From assembly GCA_964370045.1 (NCBI GenBank), contig CAYJGZ010000013.1, forward strand, positions 12,189 to 76,188: 64,000 nt of DNA, in the 5' to 3' direction. Position numbers and translations under genes: made by a program. The notes beneath the pieces are model-generated. The model did no database searches and was not told the DNA's origin. It saw only the letters and a list, made by a program, of their open reading frames with translations. Below, one piece after another: positions 51,054-60,867 of this stretch. The stretch comes from JAAYCI01 sp964370045 (GTDB lineage Bacteria > Bacillota > Clostridia > Oscillospirales > Ruminococcaceae). Within the stretch, counting starts at the first letter, position 1. Every line of letters begins with the position of its first letter.

Positions 51054-51890
51054 ATGCAAAATGCCGACAAGGTGCAAAAAAACAACTACATATTGCAGGT
51101 ACGCAAAAGGTATGTGCGCTGGCGTGAGGAAAAGGGCGAAAAAGTTTTCCGCAAGCTGTACATAGTGCTGTGTGTTTTCGTCTGCCTTGTGGTGGTGGCT
51201 ACACTGCTTTTGGCAAGTAGCGGCCTGCCCGAGTTCGGGCAGTGGGAAAACCCCACAAACAACGAGGTGTCACGGCAGTATCTCGAGGAGGGGCTTTCGC
51301 AGACGGGCGCAACAAACGCCGTGGCAGGCATGATACTCGACTATCGTGCGTTTGACACCTTTGGGGAGACGTGCGTGCTGTTCATGTCGGTGTGCGCCGT
51401 GCTTATGCTGCTGCGCAACGAGGGCAAGAGGGATGCGTTTGATGACTTTTTGCACGAGATGGAGGAGCCGCGCCACGACATAATCCTAAAAAAGATGTCC
51501 ATGCTCCTTGTTCCTATGATAGCGCTTTTTGGAGTGTATATTGTGTTCAACGGGCACCTAAGCCCGGGCGGCGGCTTTTCGGGCGGTGCTATTATGGGCT
51601 CTGCGCTGATACTGTTCGCCAGCAGCTATGGCACAAAAAAGGTGCGCAAGTTCTTTTCGTACAAAACGTTTGAGCGCACCGTGTTTGCCTCGCTAATGTT
51701 TTATGCGCTGGCAAAAAGCTACTCTTTTTTTGTGGGAGCAAACCACATAGAGTCCATAGTTCCGCTGGGCACGCCCGGCTCGCTGTTCAGCGGAGGGCTT
51801 ATACTACCGCTAAACATCTGCGTGGGGCTGGTGGTGTGTAGCACCATGTATGTCATCTACGTACTTTTCAGCAAGGGGGAGATGCTCTGA
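51054..51890 (+). CDS. Fused MbhE-MnhB (MbhF) antiporter subunit
   Basis: A 278-residue membrane protein. The N-terminal part (to about 130) resembles MbhE: a helix near 35-55, LSQTGATNAVAGMILDYRAFDTFGE and a second helix. The C-terminal part (about 140-278) is the MnhB domain (FNGHLSPGGGFSGGAIMGSALIL). The two parts are separate genes in archaeal Mbh loci and part of MrpA plus MrpB in Mrp, so this is a merged form. No clear strong ribosome site is visible before the start. Confidence 0.83.
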   Translation: MQNADKVQKNNYILQVRKRYVRWREEKGEKVFRKLYIVLCVFVCLVVVATLLLASSGLPEFGQWENPTNNEVSRQYLEEGLSQTGATNAVAGMILDYRAFDTFGETCVLFMSVCAVLMLLRNEGKRDAFDDFLHEMEEPRHDIILKKMSMLLVPMIALFGVYIVFNGHLSPGGGFSGGAIMGSALILFASSYGTKKVRKFFSYKTFERTVFASLMFYALAKSYSFFVGANHIESIVPLGTPGSLFSGGLILPLNICVGLVVCSTMYVIYVLFSKGEML

Positions 51891-52270
51891 TGGCGGAAAA
51901 CCTTTTTAGCAACTATTACGAGCTTGTGTCGGTGCTATTGTTTGGGATAGGCTTTACCACGTTGCTACTGCACAAAAACCTTGTAAAAAAGGTGCTGGGG
52001 CTTAATATTCTAAACTCCGCCGTTCTGCTTTTTTTGGCGGCGAAGGGCTATGTGCAGGGAGGCGTTGAGCCTATTGTACAGCCGGGGCTGGAGCAGGCGG
52101 AGCTGTATGTGAACCCCGTGCCCACAGGGCTTATACTCACGGGCATTGTCATTTCGGTGAGCATGACGGCGTTTGCGCTGGCGCTTATTCTAAGCCTTTA
52201 CAAGCGATACGAAACGCTGGACCTTGATAAGATTATTAAAAAGGTTCGCCAGACGGAAGGGGAGTGCTAA
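51890..52270 (+). CDS. mnhC: Mrp/Mbh-type antiporter subunit MnhC (NuoK-like)
   Basis: A 126-residue three-helix protein homologous to NuoK, with GLNILNSAVLLFLAAKG and NPVPTGLILTGIVISVSMTAFALAL. It shares one base with the preceding gene (stop/start TGATG) and is followed directly by the first large antiporter subunit. Confidence 0.88.
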   Translation: MAENLFSNYYELVSVLLFGIGFTTLLLHKNLVKKVLGLNILNSAVLLFLAAKGYVQGGVEPIVQPGLEQAELYVNPVPTGLILTGIVISVSMTAFALALILSLYKRYETLDLDKIIKKVRQTEGEC

Positions 52271-53908
52271 ATGCTTCCTTTTGTCCAAAATTTCCCCTCT
52301 TTCAGCATTATGGCCTGCCTTGTTGCGGGCATTGTGTGCCTGATACTGCCAAACATAGCGGCACGCGCGCTAAGCCTTTTTGTCACGGCGGCAGGCGCAG
52401 TGCTAAGCGCAGGGGTGCTGGCGCACACGCTGAGCATGAATAACAGCTTTGTGTACTCCATGGGGCACTTTCCTGCGCCGTTTGGCAACGAGCTACGTGC
52501 AGGGCCGCTGGAGGGCGTGATGGCGCTTTTGGTGGGCGTGATAATGCTACTGTCCCTTTTGTCGGGCGGGCAGGAGCTTGCGCAGGATGTGCCCCAAAAG
52601 AAGCTGCCCTTTTACTACGTGATGTGCAACATGCTCATGGCGGCACAGCTGACGCTTATCTATACAAACGACCTTTTCACAAGCTATGTGTTTGTGGACA
52701 TTATCACCATAGCCGCCTGCTGTATTATTGTGGCAAAGCCGGGGGGCAAGTCGCTGGTGGCGACGGTGGTGTACCTCATAATGAGCCTTGTGGGCACAAG
52801 CCTTTTTCTGTTTGCCATTGCGATGCTGTACAGCGTCACGGGGCACCTTGCGATGGAATACCTGCACGAGAGCATAGCGGTGCTGATGCAAAGCGGACAG
52901 TACGAGATGCCGCTGTTTATCATTTTGGGGCTTTTCACGGTGGGGCTGGGCATAAAGTGTGCGCTGTTTCCCTTTCACGGCTGGCTACCGCAGGCGCACG
53001 CCACCGCCACCACGGCCTCCTCCTCCATCCTTTCGGGCATTGTCATAAAGTGCTATATCATTCTGCTGATTAAAATATACATGCGTGTGTTCGGTATGCA
53101 AACGATGGAGCTTTTGCGCATAACAGACGTGCTCATGGTGTTTGGTGTTGTAGGCCTTGTGGTAGGCTCGCTAAAGGCGATGCGCCAGCGCAACATAAAA
53201 AGAATGCTTGCCTACTCCTCCGTTGCGCAGGTGGGGTACATAATACTGGGCATAGGCGTGGGCACGGCCGCAGGCATGGCGGCTACCTGTTTTCACATAC
53301 TCGCACATGCGGCAAGCAAGTCCATGCTGTTTGCGGCGGCAGGCAGGCTCTCGCAGGTGAGCGGCGGCAAAAAGGAACTGCAAGAATTGCGAGGTGCGGC
53401 ACGCAAGGACAAGCTGGCAGGAGCGGCGTTTTTGTGCGGCGTATTTTCCATAATCGGCGTGCCCATGTTTTCGGGCTTTATATCAAAGTTTGTGTTTGCA
53501 ACAGCCTCGCTCAACACACCCTTTGACACGGCGGTGATACTTGCGGTCATGCTGTTCAGCACGCTGCTAAACGCCATGTACTATCTACCTGTTTTAATGT
53601 GCATTTTTTCCAAAAAGCAGTCGGAAAGCGCGCGGCCGGGCATGGCAGAGGCCTTGGCACACAAGCTGATGCCACAGCTCGCAAAGAGCGACGCACAAAG
53701 CACGGAGGATAAAAACGCACAGCCTGCGGCAAATGGCGATGCGAAACCGTGTGATGTGATGTGCAGTGAGGGTGCACCCCCGCCGCCCAGGCGGACATTC
53801 GCATACAGCATTGCCATGGTAGGCTTCATAGCGGTGAACCTTGCGCTGGGGCTTGTGTCCACGCCCATTGTGTTTGCCATAGAGCAGGGGCTTGCGGTTT
53901 TTGCGTGA
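52271..53908 (+). CDS. mnhD: Large antiporter-like subunit 1 (MnhD/NuoN-like)
   Basis: A 545-residue polytopic protein with about 14 helices of the NuoL/M/N-MrpD family. The pumping-helix landmarks FPFHGWLPQAHATATTASSSILSG and MRQRNIKRMLAYSSVAQVGY are present. A charged loop of about 70 residues near 440-510 carries several acidic and proline residues. It would form one proton or sodium pathway. The start follows mnhC at once. Confidence 0.88.
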   Translation: MLPFVQNFPSFSIMACLVAGIVCLILPNIAARALSLFVTAAGAVLSAGVLAHTLSMNNSFVYSMGHFPAPFGNELRAGPLEGVMALLVGVIMLLSLLSGGQELAQDVPQKKLPFYYVMCNMLMAAQLTLIYTNDLFTSYVFVDIITIAACCIIVAKPGGKSLVATVVYLIMSLVGTSLFLFAIAMLYSVTGHLAMEYLHESIAVLMQSGQYEMPLFIILGLFTVGLGIKCALFPFHGWLPQAHATATTASSSILSGIVIKCYIILLIKIYMRVFGMQTMELLRITDVLMVFGVVGLVVGSLKAMRQRNIKRMLAYSSVAQVGYIILGIGVGTAAGMAATCFHILAHAASKSMLFAAAGRLSQVSGGKKELQELRGAARKDKLAGAAFLCGVFSIIGVPMFSGFISKFVFATASLNTPFDTAVILAVMLFSTLLNAMYYLPVLMCIFSKKQSESARPGMAEALAHKLMPQLAKSDAQSTEDKNAQPAANGDAKPCDVMCSEGAPPPPRRTFAYSIAMVGFIAVNLALGLVSTPIVFAIEQGLAVFA

Positions 53909-53982
53909 AGATTGTAGATAAACGTGTTTAGCGGCGGATAGACCCTGCCGACAGTTTGTATTTTTTGTAAGGAGAGTGTATT

Positions 53983-55458
53983 TTGGAGCAGATTTTTTTG
54001 CTGTTTCCCGTGTTGCTACCCGTGCTGTCGGCGCTGGCGCTGGCAGGGATAAAGCCGCTGGCAAAGCCGACGGTGATGCGCATTTTTGTGGGCGCAGTTA
54101 TGGCGGTGAACGCCCTGCTTGTTTTGTACATTGTGCTCATGCCCACCATGCGGCAGGATGTAATACAGCTGGGGGAGGGCCTGCCCATATTTTTCCGCTC
54201 GGATGAAGCGGCGAAGTTTTTTGCGATTTTGTGCGCTGTGATGTTTATAATCACGGGCATTTTCTCCTTTGAGTACATGAAGCACGAGTGGGGCGAAAAG
54301 CGCTTTTTCACCTTTTGGCTGTTGACGCTGGGGACGCTGATGGGTGTTGCGTTTGCGGGCAACCTGCTCACGCTGTACCTTTTCTTTGAGATGATGACGT
54401 TTTTAAGTATGCCGCTGGTGCTTCACTCCTTGACAAAGGAGGCCATCGCCTCGGCGCTCAAGTACCTGTTTTTCTCTATTGCGGGCGCATCGCTTGCGCT
54501 CATAGGCTTTTTCATGGTGTTCACTTTCGGCACAAGCGTCACGTTCACCCCCGGCGGTGTTTTGGATGCGGCAAAGCTTGCCGGCAACGAAAACCTTATG
54601 CTGGTGGGCACGCTGCTTGCGATTGTGGGCTTTGGGGTAAAGGCAGGTATGTTCCCTCTGCACGGCTGGCTACCCTCCGCCCACTCGGTAGCGCCCTCTC
54701 CTGCAAGCGCCATCCTGTCGGGCGTGATAACAAAAGCCGGAGTATTTGCGGTGTTCCGCTTTGTGTTCCAGCTGGTGGGTGCAGACTTTATACGGGGCAC
54801 GTTTGTGCAGGTGGCATGGCTGGTGCTAAGCCTTTTGTCCATCTTTATCGGCGGCGTAATGGCGTACCGTCAGCCTGTATTAAAGCGCAGGCTTGCCTAT
54901 TCCTCCATCAGCCAGCTGAGCTATATAATGTTCGGCATGGCAACGCTTGCGGCAGGGGGGCTTTTGGGTGCGCTTTTCCACATAATAGTGCACAGCATCA
55001 TTAAAAACGGCCTGTTCATTTCGGCAGGCGCTATAACCTACAAGACGGGCGTTACCGAGGTGGAACAGCTGAAAGGCCTTGGGGTGCGTATGCCCATGAC
55101 GTTCTGGTGCATAGCGCTGTTTGCCATTACGGTGGTGGGCATTCCGCCCACAGGCGGCTTTTTGAGCAAGTGGAATCTCGCCACGGGTGCGCTGACCTCT
55201 GACACGGGTGTGTTTGTGTGGCTGGGGCCTGTGATGCTGCTTTTCAGCGCACTGCTTGCGGCAGGGTATCTTTTGCCCATTCCCATACGTGGCTTTTTCC
55301 CCGGCATGAACAGCAATGCGTACAAGGGTGAAAACCTAAAGCTGTCGCCGCTGATGTACATTCCACAGATACTGCTTGCGGCGCTTGCGGTGGGCATAGG
55401 CTTTTTCTTTGAGCCGATAAAGGGCTTTTTTGAGGGGATAATTTCGGCGGCGCTGTAG
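53983..55458 (+). CDS. Large antiporter-like subunit 2 (NuoM/MnhD-like)
   Basis: A 491-residue polytopic protein with the same core: FEMMTFLSMPLVLHS, FPLHGWLPSAHSVAPSPASAILSGVITK and RRLAYSSISQLSYIMFG. It begins with TTG after AAGGAGAG. A second D-type subunit next to mnhD is a feature of Mbx/Mbs-like rather than minimal Mrp systems. Confidence 0.88.
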   Translation: MEQIFLLFPVLLPVLSALALAGIKPLAKPTVMRIFVGAVMAVNALLVLYIVLMPTMRQDVIQLGEGLPIFFRSDEAAKFFAILCAVMFIITGIFSFEYMKHEWGEKRFFTFWLLTLGTLMGVAFAGNLLTLYLFFEMMTFLSMPLVLHSLTKEAIASALKYLFFSIAGASLALIGFFMVFTFGTSVTFTPGGVLDAAKLAGNENLMLVGTLLAIVGFGVKAGMFPLHGWLPSAHSVAPSPASAILSGVITKAGVFAVFRFVFQLVGADFIRGTFVQVAWLVLSLLSIFIGGVMAYRQPVLKRRLAYSSISQLSYIMFGMATLAAGGLLGALFHIIVHSIIKNGLFISAGAITYKTGVTEVEQLKGLGVRMPMTFWCIALFAITVVGIPPTGGFLSKWNLATGALTSDTGVFVWLGPVMLLFSALLAAGYLLPIPIRGFFPGMNSNAYKGENLKLSPLMYIPQILLAALAVGIGFFFEPIKGFFEGIISAAL

Positions 55459-55537
55459 CACCGAGTGTATGCAGTGTTTTAGCAGTGAAACGAGCGATGG
55501 GGAACAAATCAGACGCAAAGGGCGAGGGGGCGAGCGG

Positions 55538-57595
55538 GTGGTACAAATACTGATGGTAATGCTTGTGGCGTTGCCGCTTGCAGGTGCGCTTATCTGTTAT
55601 GCTCTCGGGCGCAAAAGCGACCGCCTTTTGGGTGCTTTTGCGACGACGGTGTGCACGCTTGAGATGCTGCTTGCGGCGGTGCTACTTGTGCAGGTGGTGC
55701 AAAATGGACAGAGCACCATGCTGAACTTTTCGTTTGGCGGCTTTGAGCTTGGCTTTGTGCTGGACGGCTTTCGGGCGATGTACCTTTGCATCAGCGCATT
55801 TATGTGGCTTGCCACCACTGTTTTTTCCCCCTCTTACCTGCGTGACTACAAAAAAAAGGCGAGGTACTGGCTGTTTACTCTGCTCACGCAAGGGTTTGTG
55901 ATGGGCGTGTTTTTGTCGGCGGACCTTTTGACCTGCTTTATGTTTTTCGAGCTTATGGGCTTTGCGAGCTATCCGCTGGTGGCGCAGGACGAAAAGCCGG
56001 AGAGCCTGCGAGCGGCGAGGATATACCTTGTGGTGGCGGTGGCGAGCGGCATGGCGATGCTGATGGGCATGTTCATTCTGTACACGCAGGGGGGCACACT
56101 GCACTTTGAGGCGTTGCGGGGCATGTTTGAAAACAGCCAAAGCCCCGAGGTGATAATGCTTGCGTCGGGGCTGCTTTTGGTGGGGTTTGGCGCAAAGGCA
56201 GGCATGTTTCCGCTACATTTTTGGCTCGCACGTGCGCACCCTGCCGCACCTGCGCCTGCCAGCGCACTGCTCAGCGGCATCCTCACAAAGACGGGCGTTT
56301 TTGGGGTGATGCTCGTGAGCATGAACATCATGTATGGTAGCTATGACTGGTTCTACCTGATTTTGGCGCTGGGCACTGTCTCCATGATACTGGGCGCTGT
56401 GTGCGCACTTTTCAGCGACAACCTAAAGCGTGCACTTGCATTTTCCAGCATATCGCAAATAGGCTTTATCACGGTGGGCATTGCGGCGGCAGGCTTTTTG
56501 GGCGGGCACAATGCGCTTGCGGTGCGTGGGGTGGTACTGCACATGATGAACCACTCGCTTTTGAAGCTTGTGCTGTTCCTGTGCGCAGGTGTAGTGTACA
56601 TGAACCTGCACAAGCTGCGCCTTAGCGAAATTTGCGGCTTTGGGCGTGGAAAGCCGCTTTTGATGTTTGCGTTTTTGGTGGGGGCGGCAGGCGCAGGCGG
56701 AATACCTGCGCTAAACGGATACGTCAGCAAAACACTACTGCATGAGAGCCTTGTGGAGTGCACGCACATTCCCGAAATTGCGCCCGTGTTCAGCGTGGTA
56801 GAGCCGCTGTTTTTAATCTGCGGCGGCCTTACGGTGGCGTACATGTTACGGCTTTTTGTGGTGATTTTTATAAAGAAAAACAAAAGCGCCGACACACAGC
56901 AAAAGATGGATTGCATGAACAAAAGCTACATAACACGCCCTGCGGCGGCGGTGCTACTTGTGGGTGGTGCTTTACCGCTGGCTCTGGGTATTTACCCACG
57001 TATTTCGATGAACACGCCTGCGGCAATTATGCAGGGCATCATGTATGGGCAGGAGCCGTCCCACGATGTAGCGTACTTTGCGTGGATAAACCTAAGAGGT
57101 GCACTCATATCGCTTGCGGTGGGAATAGTGGTGTTTGTGCTGCTGCGGCGGCATCTTTTGCACAGCGCTCACCCTGTGGCGAAAGCCCGCAGAAAAATAC
57201 ACCGCACAAAAGGGGTGTTCGGCGGCATAAAGTTTGGCTTGGCGTGCACTGTGGAGATGTTTTGCGTGGCGGTGGAGTTTGTGCAGATACTGCCCGAAAA
57301 AATAACAGCCTTTGCGATGGGCACCTTGCTACCCGTGATTGCAAAGTTCTTGTCCGAGCTGCCAGACATTGGGATGAGGGCAGTGTGCTTTGTGCTGTTG
57401 CGCCCGGTGAACCCCAAAAAGTTCCCCGGCAGGTTTTTGGGCAAGTACTGCAATATAATCTCGCCCACCGCCCCAAAGGAGCAACGCCCCCTGCCCAAGG
57501 CCACCGTGACGAGCAGTTTTTCCTATGTACTACTGCTGTTTGGGCTTGGCTTTTGCGCTGTTTTGATATACATGCTGGTATATATATTTGCATAA
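55538..57595 (+). CDS. Large antiporter-like subunit 3 (NuoL/MrpA-N-like)
   Basis: A polytopic protein of about 685 residues with FFELMGFASYPLVAQD, FPLHFWLARAHPAAPAPASALLSGILTK and KRALAFSSISQIGFITVG motifs and a long C-terminal extension with further helices and Arg/Lys-rich loops. It lacks the DUF4040/MbhE region, which is on separate genes upstream. The start is taken as GTG at 55538 after GAGGGGG; ATG at 55553 is the alternative. It ends the operon. Confidence 0.84.
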   Translation: MVQILMVMLVALPLAGALICYALGRKSDRLLGAFATTVCTLEMLLAAVLLVQVVQNGQSTMLNFSFGGFELGFVLDGFRAMYLCISAFMWLATTVFSPSYLRDYKKKARYWLFTLLTQGFVMGVFLSADLLTCFMFFELMGFASYPLVAQDEKPESLRAARIYLVVAVASGMAMLMGMFILYTQGGTLHFEALRGMFENSQSPEVIMLASGLLLVGFGAKAGMFPLHFWLARAHPAAPAPASALLSGILTKTGVFGVMLVSMNIMYGSYDWFYLILALGTVSMILGAVCALFSDNLKRALAFSSISQIGFITVGIAAAGFLGGHNALAVRGVVLHMMNHSLLKLVLFLCAGVVYMNLHKLRLSEICGFGRGKPLLMFAFLVGAAGAGGIPALNGYVSKTLLHESLVECTHIPEIAPVFSVVEPLFLICGGLTVAYMLRLFVVIFIKKNKSADTQQKMDCMNKSYITRPAAAVLLVGGALPLALGIYPRISMNTPAAIMQGIMYGQEPSHDVAYFAWINLRGALISLAVGIVVFVLLRRHLLHSAHPVAKARRKIHRTKGVFGGIKFGLACTVEMFCVAVEFVQILPEKITAFAMGTLLPVIAKFLSELPDIGMRAVCFVLLRPVNPKKFPGRFLGKYCNIISPTAPKEQRPLPKATVTSSFSYVLLLFGLGFCAVLIYMLVYIFA

Positions 57596-57660
57596 AATCA
57601 GCAACTTTTGTCTGATTACATAAGATTGACAAATAGTTCACAGTAAATCCATCTAACCAC

Positions 57661-57689
57661 TTGCGGTTGCACATATCATAGCGTATAAT
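57661..57689 (+). promoter_or_regulatory. Promoter of the chemoreceptor gene
   Basis: TTGCGG and a perfect TATAAT are 17 bases apart, about 100 bases upstream of the start. Confidence 0.6.
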
Positions 57690-57790
57690 TGCGGTATGAG
57701 TTCATTTTGTGAAAAAATGATGAACAATTTATGTGTTTGTGGTGAATGGCAAGCCGAATATAGGCGTAAGGTTGATGGAGGCGCATATCT

Positions 57791-59146
57791 GTGAATGGAG
57801 ATAAGGATAGGTTTAATCAAAACGTTATTTATAAAATCAACATAGCGATTGCCATTTGTTTTTTTATCATGATGCCGATTCCGTATGTTTTGGAAGGTAA
57901 GGTAGCTATCGGTCTTGTAATGCTGGCGTTTGGCGTTGTTTCCTTTGCGATTGTTTTTGGGCTTAAAAGGATTATTCGCAGCACGATAAAAACATATATC
58001 TTGATGACGGCGGAGATGTGTGCGATTATTGTGCCTGCGGTAATGGGTGATGGCTCGCCGCACACTTACAGTGCGTTACTTGCCGGAAATATTATCACCG
58101 GACTATTTTTCAACTATAAAGCAACACTTGTCAATGCGATAGCTTCGGGCATTTTTTCATTGGTAGTAACAGTGCTTAATGGCTACTTTATGGTAGGATA
58201 TGATATATTTTACTTGGCAAAAGGCATGGTTTTTATGTGGGCAGGCTGTGTAGCTACGGTTGTAGTTGTGAAAATAATAGTCACAAAAATTGAGTATGAA
58301 AAGCAACAAAACTATGCCTCGCTCGTTATGGTAAAAGATGTGGACGATAAGATGTTTGAGCTGAAAAAGCAAAAGAAAAAACAGGCAAAAATGGTAAGCG
58401 AGATAAAAGTGATTTCCGATAGCTTATCCTCCTCGGCTGACAACATGATTTCCACCGTGGAAAGCCTTACGCAAGGTACTGCGCAGCAGTCTGCTTCTGT
58501 GGAAGAGGTGGTAAAAAAAGTTGATGAAATTGCTGTTGTAAGCCGTGGAAATGTTGAAAATGCGGAGCTTGCCAAGCACCTGTCGGACACTTCTAACAGG
58601 CAACTGAGCAATATTCACGAAAATATGCGAATGATGACGGCGGCAATAAACAATATTTCTGATATTTCTGTTGAAATCAACACTATCCTTAAAACTATAG
58701 AGTCCATTGCGTTTCAGACAAACACGCTGGCGCTAAATGCCTCTATTGAGGCGGCAAGAGCGGGAAGTGCCGGAAAGGGATTTGCGGTTGTTGCAGAGGA
58801 AGTGCGAAGCCTTGCCTCATCAAGCGCAAAAGCGGTAAAAGATACCGACCTTATGATAAACAACACTGTAAATGCAATAGCAGACGGTAAGCGAATGGTG
58901 GATAAAACAAACAATTCTTTGACCGATGTGACAAGTAGCATTGAAGATATTGCGGATATAATTCAAAAAATCAACGTATCCTCAACGGAGCAGTCGAGCA
59001 TTATTTGCAGTGTTGGAGATAGCATTCACAATATTTCTCAGGTTGTTATTGGAAACACCGAGATTGCAGCAGAAACTTCCGATGCGACAAATGGGATTTA
59101 CGGAGAGATAAAAAACCTCAACAGCTTAATTGTAAGGGTGGATTAG
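57791..59146 (+). CDS. Methyl-accepting chemotaxis protein with N-terminal membrane domain
   Basis: A 451-residue receptor. The first about 165 residues form roughly six helices in close succession with no large extracellular loop, followed by a lysine-rich linker and a signalling domain whose hairpin tip is ESIAFQTNTLALNASIEAARAG and KGFAVVAEEVRSLA. There is no HAMP or Cache domain. It would sense a membrane-associated or intracellular signal and act on CheA. It starts at GTG after TGGAGG. Codon usage looks more AT-rich than its neighbours, a possible sign of transfer. Confidence 0.87.
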   Translation: MNGDKDRFNQNVIYKINIAIAICFFIMMPIPYVLEGKVAIGLVMLAFGVVSFAIVFGLKRIIRSTIKTYILMTAEMCAIIVPAVMGDGSPHTYSALLAGNIITGLFFNYKATLVNAIASGIFSLVVTVLNGYFMVGYDIFYLAKGMVFMWAGCVATVVVVKIIVTKIEYEKQQNYASLVMVKDVDDKMFELKKQKKKQAKMVSEIKVISDSLSSSADNMISTVESLTQGTAQQSASVEEVVKKVDEIAVVSRGNVENAELAKHLSDTSNRQLSNIHENMRMMTAAINNISDISVEINTILKTIESIAFQTNTLALNASIEAARAGSAGKGFAVVAEEVRSLASSSAKAVKDTDLMINNTVNAIADGKRMVDKTNNSLTDVTSSIEDIADIIQKINVSSTEQSSIICSVGDSIHNISQVVIGNTEIAAETSDATNGIYGEIKNLNSLIVRVD

Positions 59147-59205
59147 TTTGTTTTAGATGTTGGACAAAACTGATACGCTTTGTGCAGGGATAGTGGGAGT
59201 GTGAT

Positions 59206-59244
59206 AATTCTGCCGAGGAGCAAGACGTGTTCTGCGGCAGAATT
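59206..59244. promoter_or_regulatory. 10-bp inverted repeat in the MFS-gene promoter
   Basis: AATTCTGCCG pairs with CGGCAGAATT around a 19-base loop and ends next to a TATAAT at 59247-59252. It may be an operator or the terminator of the preceding gene. Confidence 0.4.
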
Positions 59245-59280
59245 GTTATAATACTTATAGTAAATAGTAGGGGGAAAAGA

Positions 59281-60507
59281 GTGAGCGTAAAGGGGAAGCG
59301 TTGGTTATTTGCACTCAACGGAGTGCTTGCGATGTTGTTTATGGGGCTTATTTATGCGTGGAGTGTTTTTGTGGGGCCGCTGGAGGGCGAGTTTGGCTGG
59401 CAACGCAACGAGACAAGCCTTGTGTTTTCCATCTCCATGGCGTTCTTTTGCCTTGGTGGATTTGGCGGAGGGCTTTTGTCCAAAAAGTTTTCCCCTCGCA
59501 TTGTCATGCTGGGTGCGGCGGTGTTTGTGCTGGGAGGCTTTAGCCTTGCGTCCACTATTTCTTCGCTCATTGGGCTGTACCTATGTTACGGCGTGATGTG
59601 CGGCTTTGGCGTGGGCATGGGCTACAACGCTATACTGAACAGCGTACTGCGCTGGTTTCCGGACAAGCAGGGCACAGTGAGCGGCGTGCTCCTCATGGGC
59701 TTTGGATTTGGCGGTATGGTGCTGGGCACTGTGGCGGTACAGCTGATGGACACATACGGCTGGCGGGGCACGTTTGTGTCGTTTGGCGTGGCGCTGAGCG
59801 TTCTGCTTGCGGTGGCAACGCTTTTCATGCGCCTGCCCACAGCGGAGCAGATAAGCGAGATTGGTGGCGGCGCAAAAAAAGCGGCCGCTACACAGACAGA
59901 GGATGTTCCCACACTGCAAATGGTGAAAAGCCGAAACTTTGTGTCCTACTTTATGTGGGCAGGCTTTTTTGCGGCGGTGGGTCTTGCAATCATCGGCGTT
60001 GCGGCGGCCATGGCAGGTAGCATGACCGAAAACCTTGCGCAGGCGGCGTTTGTGGCGGGTCTGTTAAACATATTCAACGGAATAGGGCGTGTGGTGGCAG
60101 GCATACTGTTTGATACGATAGGCAGCAAAAAATGCCTGTGGCTGTACAGCGGTGCGCTATTGCTCACGGTGCTCATTCTGATGGGCGCAATAATGACAAA
60201 CTCGCTCATACTGCTGGGCGTAGGCTTTGTGGCTGTGGGGCTGTGCTATGGTGGTGTGCCTACATTCAACTCGGCGTATGTTTCACGCATGTACGGCACA
60301 AAATACTATCCCATCAACCTCAGTGTGATGAATTTGCAGCTTATACTATCGGCGTTTTTGGGGCCGTACAGCGCAGGCATTGCGCAGTCTGCAAGTGGCG
60401 GCGGCTACTTTAGCACGATGGTGCTCATGGCAATATTCTGCGTGGTGTGCGGCGCAATTTTGCTTTTGATTAAAAAGCATGTGTCGGGGCGGAACGCGGC
60501 CAAATAG
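59281..60507 (+). CDS. MFS transporter, OFA (oxalate/formate antiporter) type
   Basis: A 408-residue carrier with 12 helices. The N-terminal MGLIYAWSVFVGPLEGEFGW and GVMCGFGVGMGYNAILNSVLRWFPD segments match the OFA family, and GGVPTFNSAYVSRMYGTKYYPINLSV lies in the second half. It would move small monocarboxylates or dicarboxylates. GTG start after AGGGGGAAAAGA. Carriers of this family also move lactate or pyruvate, so the substrate is open. Confidence 0.86.
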   Translation: MSVKGKRWLFALNGVLAMLFMGLIYAWSVFVGPLEGEFGWQRNETSLVFSISMAFFCLGGFGGGLLSKKFSPRIVMLGAAVFVLGGFSLASTISSLIGLYLCYGVMCGFGVGMGYNAILNSVLRWFPDKQGTVSGVLLMGFGFGGMVLGTVAVQLMDTYGWRGTFVSFGVALSVLLAVATLFMRLPTAEQISEIGGGAKKAAATQTEDVPTLQMVKSRNFVSYFMWAGFFAAVGLAIIGVAAAMAGSMTENLAQAAFVAGLLNIFNGIGRVVAGILFDTIGSKKCLWLYSGALLLTVLILMGAIMTNSLILLGVGFVAVGLCYGGVPTFNSAYVSRMYGTKYYPINLSVMNLQLILSAFLGPYSAGIAQSASGGGYFSTMVLMAIFCVVCGAILLLIKKHVSGRNAAK

Positions 60508-60520
60508 CGTGTGTGGTAAT

Positions 60521-60556
60521 AAACAGGAGAGCCTTTTGTGAGGCTCTCCTGTTTTG
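60521..60556 (+). terminator. Terminator of the MFS gene
   Basis: AAACAGGAGAGCC pairs with GGCTCTCCTGTTTT about 13 bases after the stop. Confidence 0.85.
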
Positions 60557-60603
60557 TAAATATGTGCACATGTAGCGGTGGAAGCAATCTAAATAGCGCA
60601 GGG

Positions 60604-60725
60604 TAAAATGCGCAATACCACCAAATAATCGAAAAAAAGTATATGTAATTAGCTATGTAAAATAGTATTGACAGACAGGGTGTAAGAGTATATACTGTTC
60701 TTGAAATGATAACGTTGTCATCGGA
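60604..60725 (+). promoter_or_regulatory. Promoter/operator P1 upstream of the LacI-type gene
   Basis: TTGACA (60668-60673) and TATACT (60691-60696) are 17 bases apart, followed by the operator ATGATAACGTTGTCAT (60706-60721). The preceding block starting AATGCGCAATACCACCAAA recurs in P2. Confidence 0.8.
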
Positions 60726-60867
60726 ATAATTATTCTGCTTTCCATTTAGGTGAACTTGGCAGAAGTGGGGAATGCGGCGCAACGTGTAAGTGCTTTTGTG
60801 ATTCTTGTTTTTCCTCTTTGCAACGTGCAAATTAGTTAAGTAGGCAAGCTTTTTGGCAGAGCGGAGA

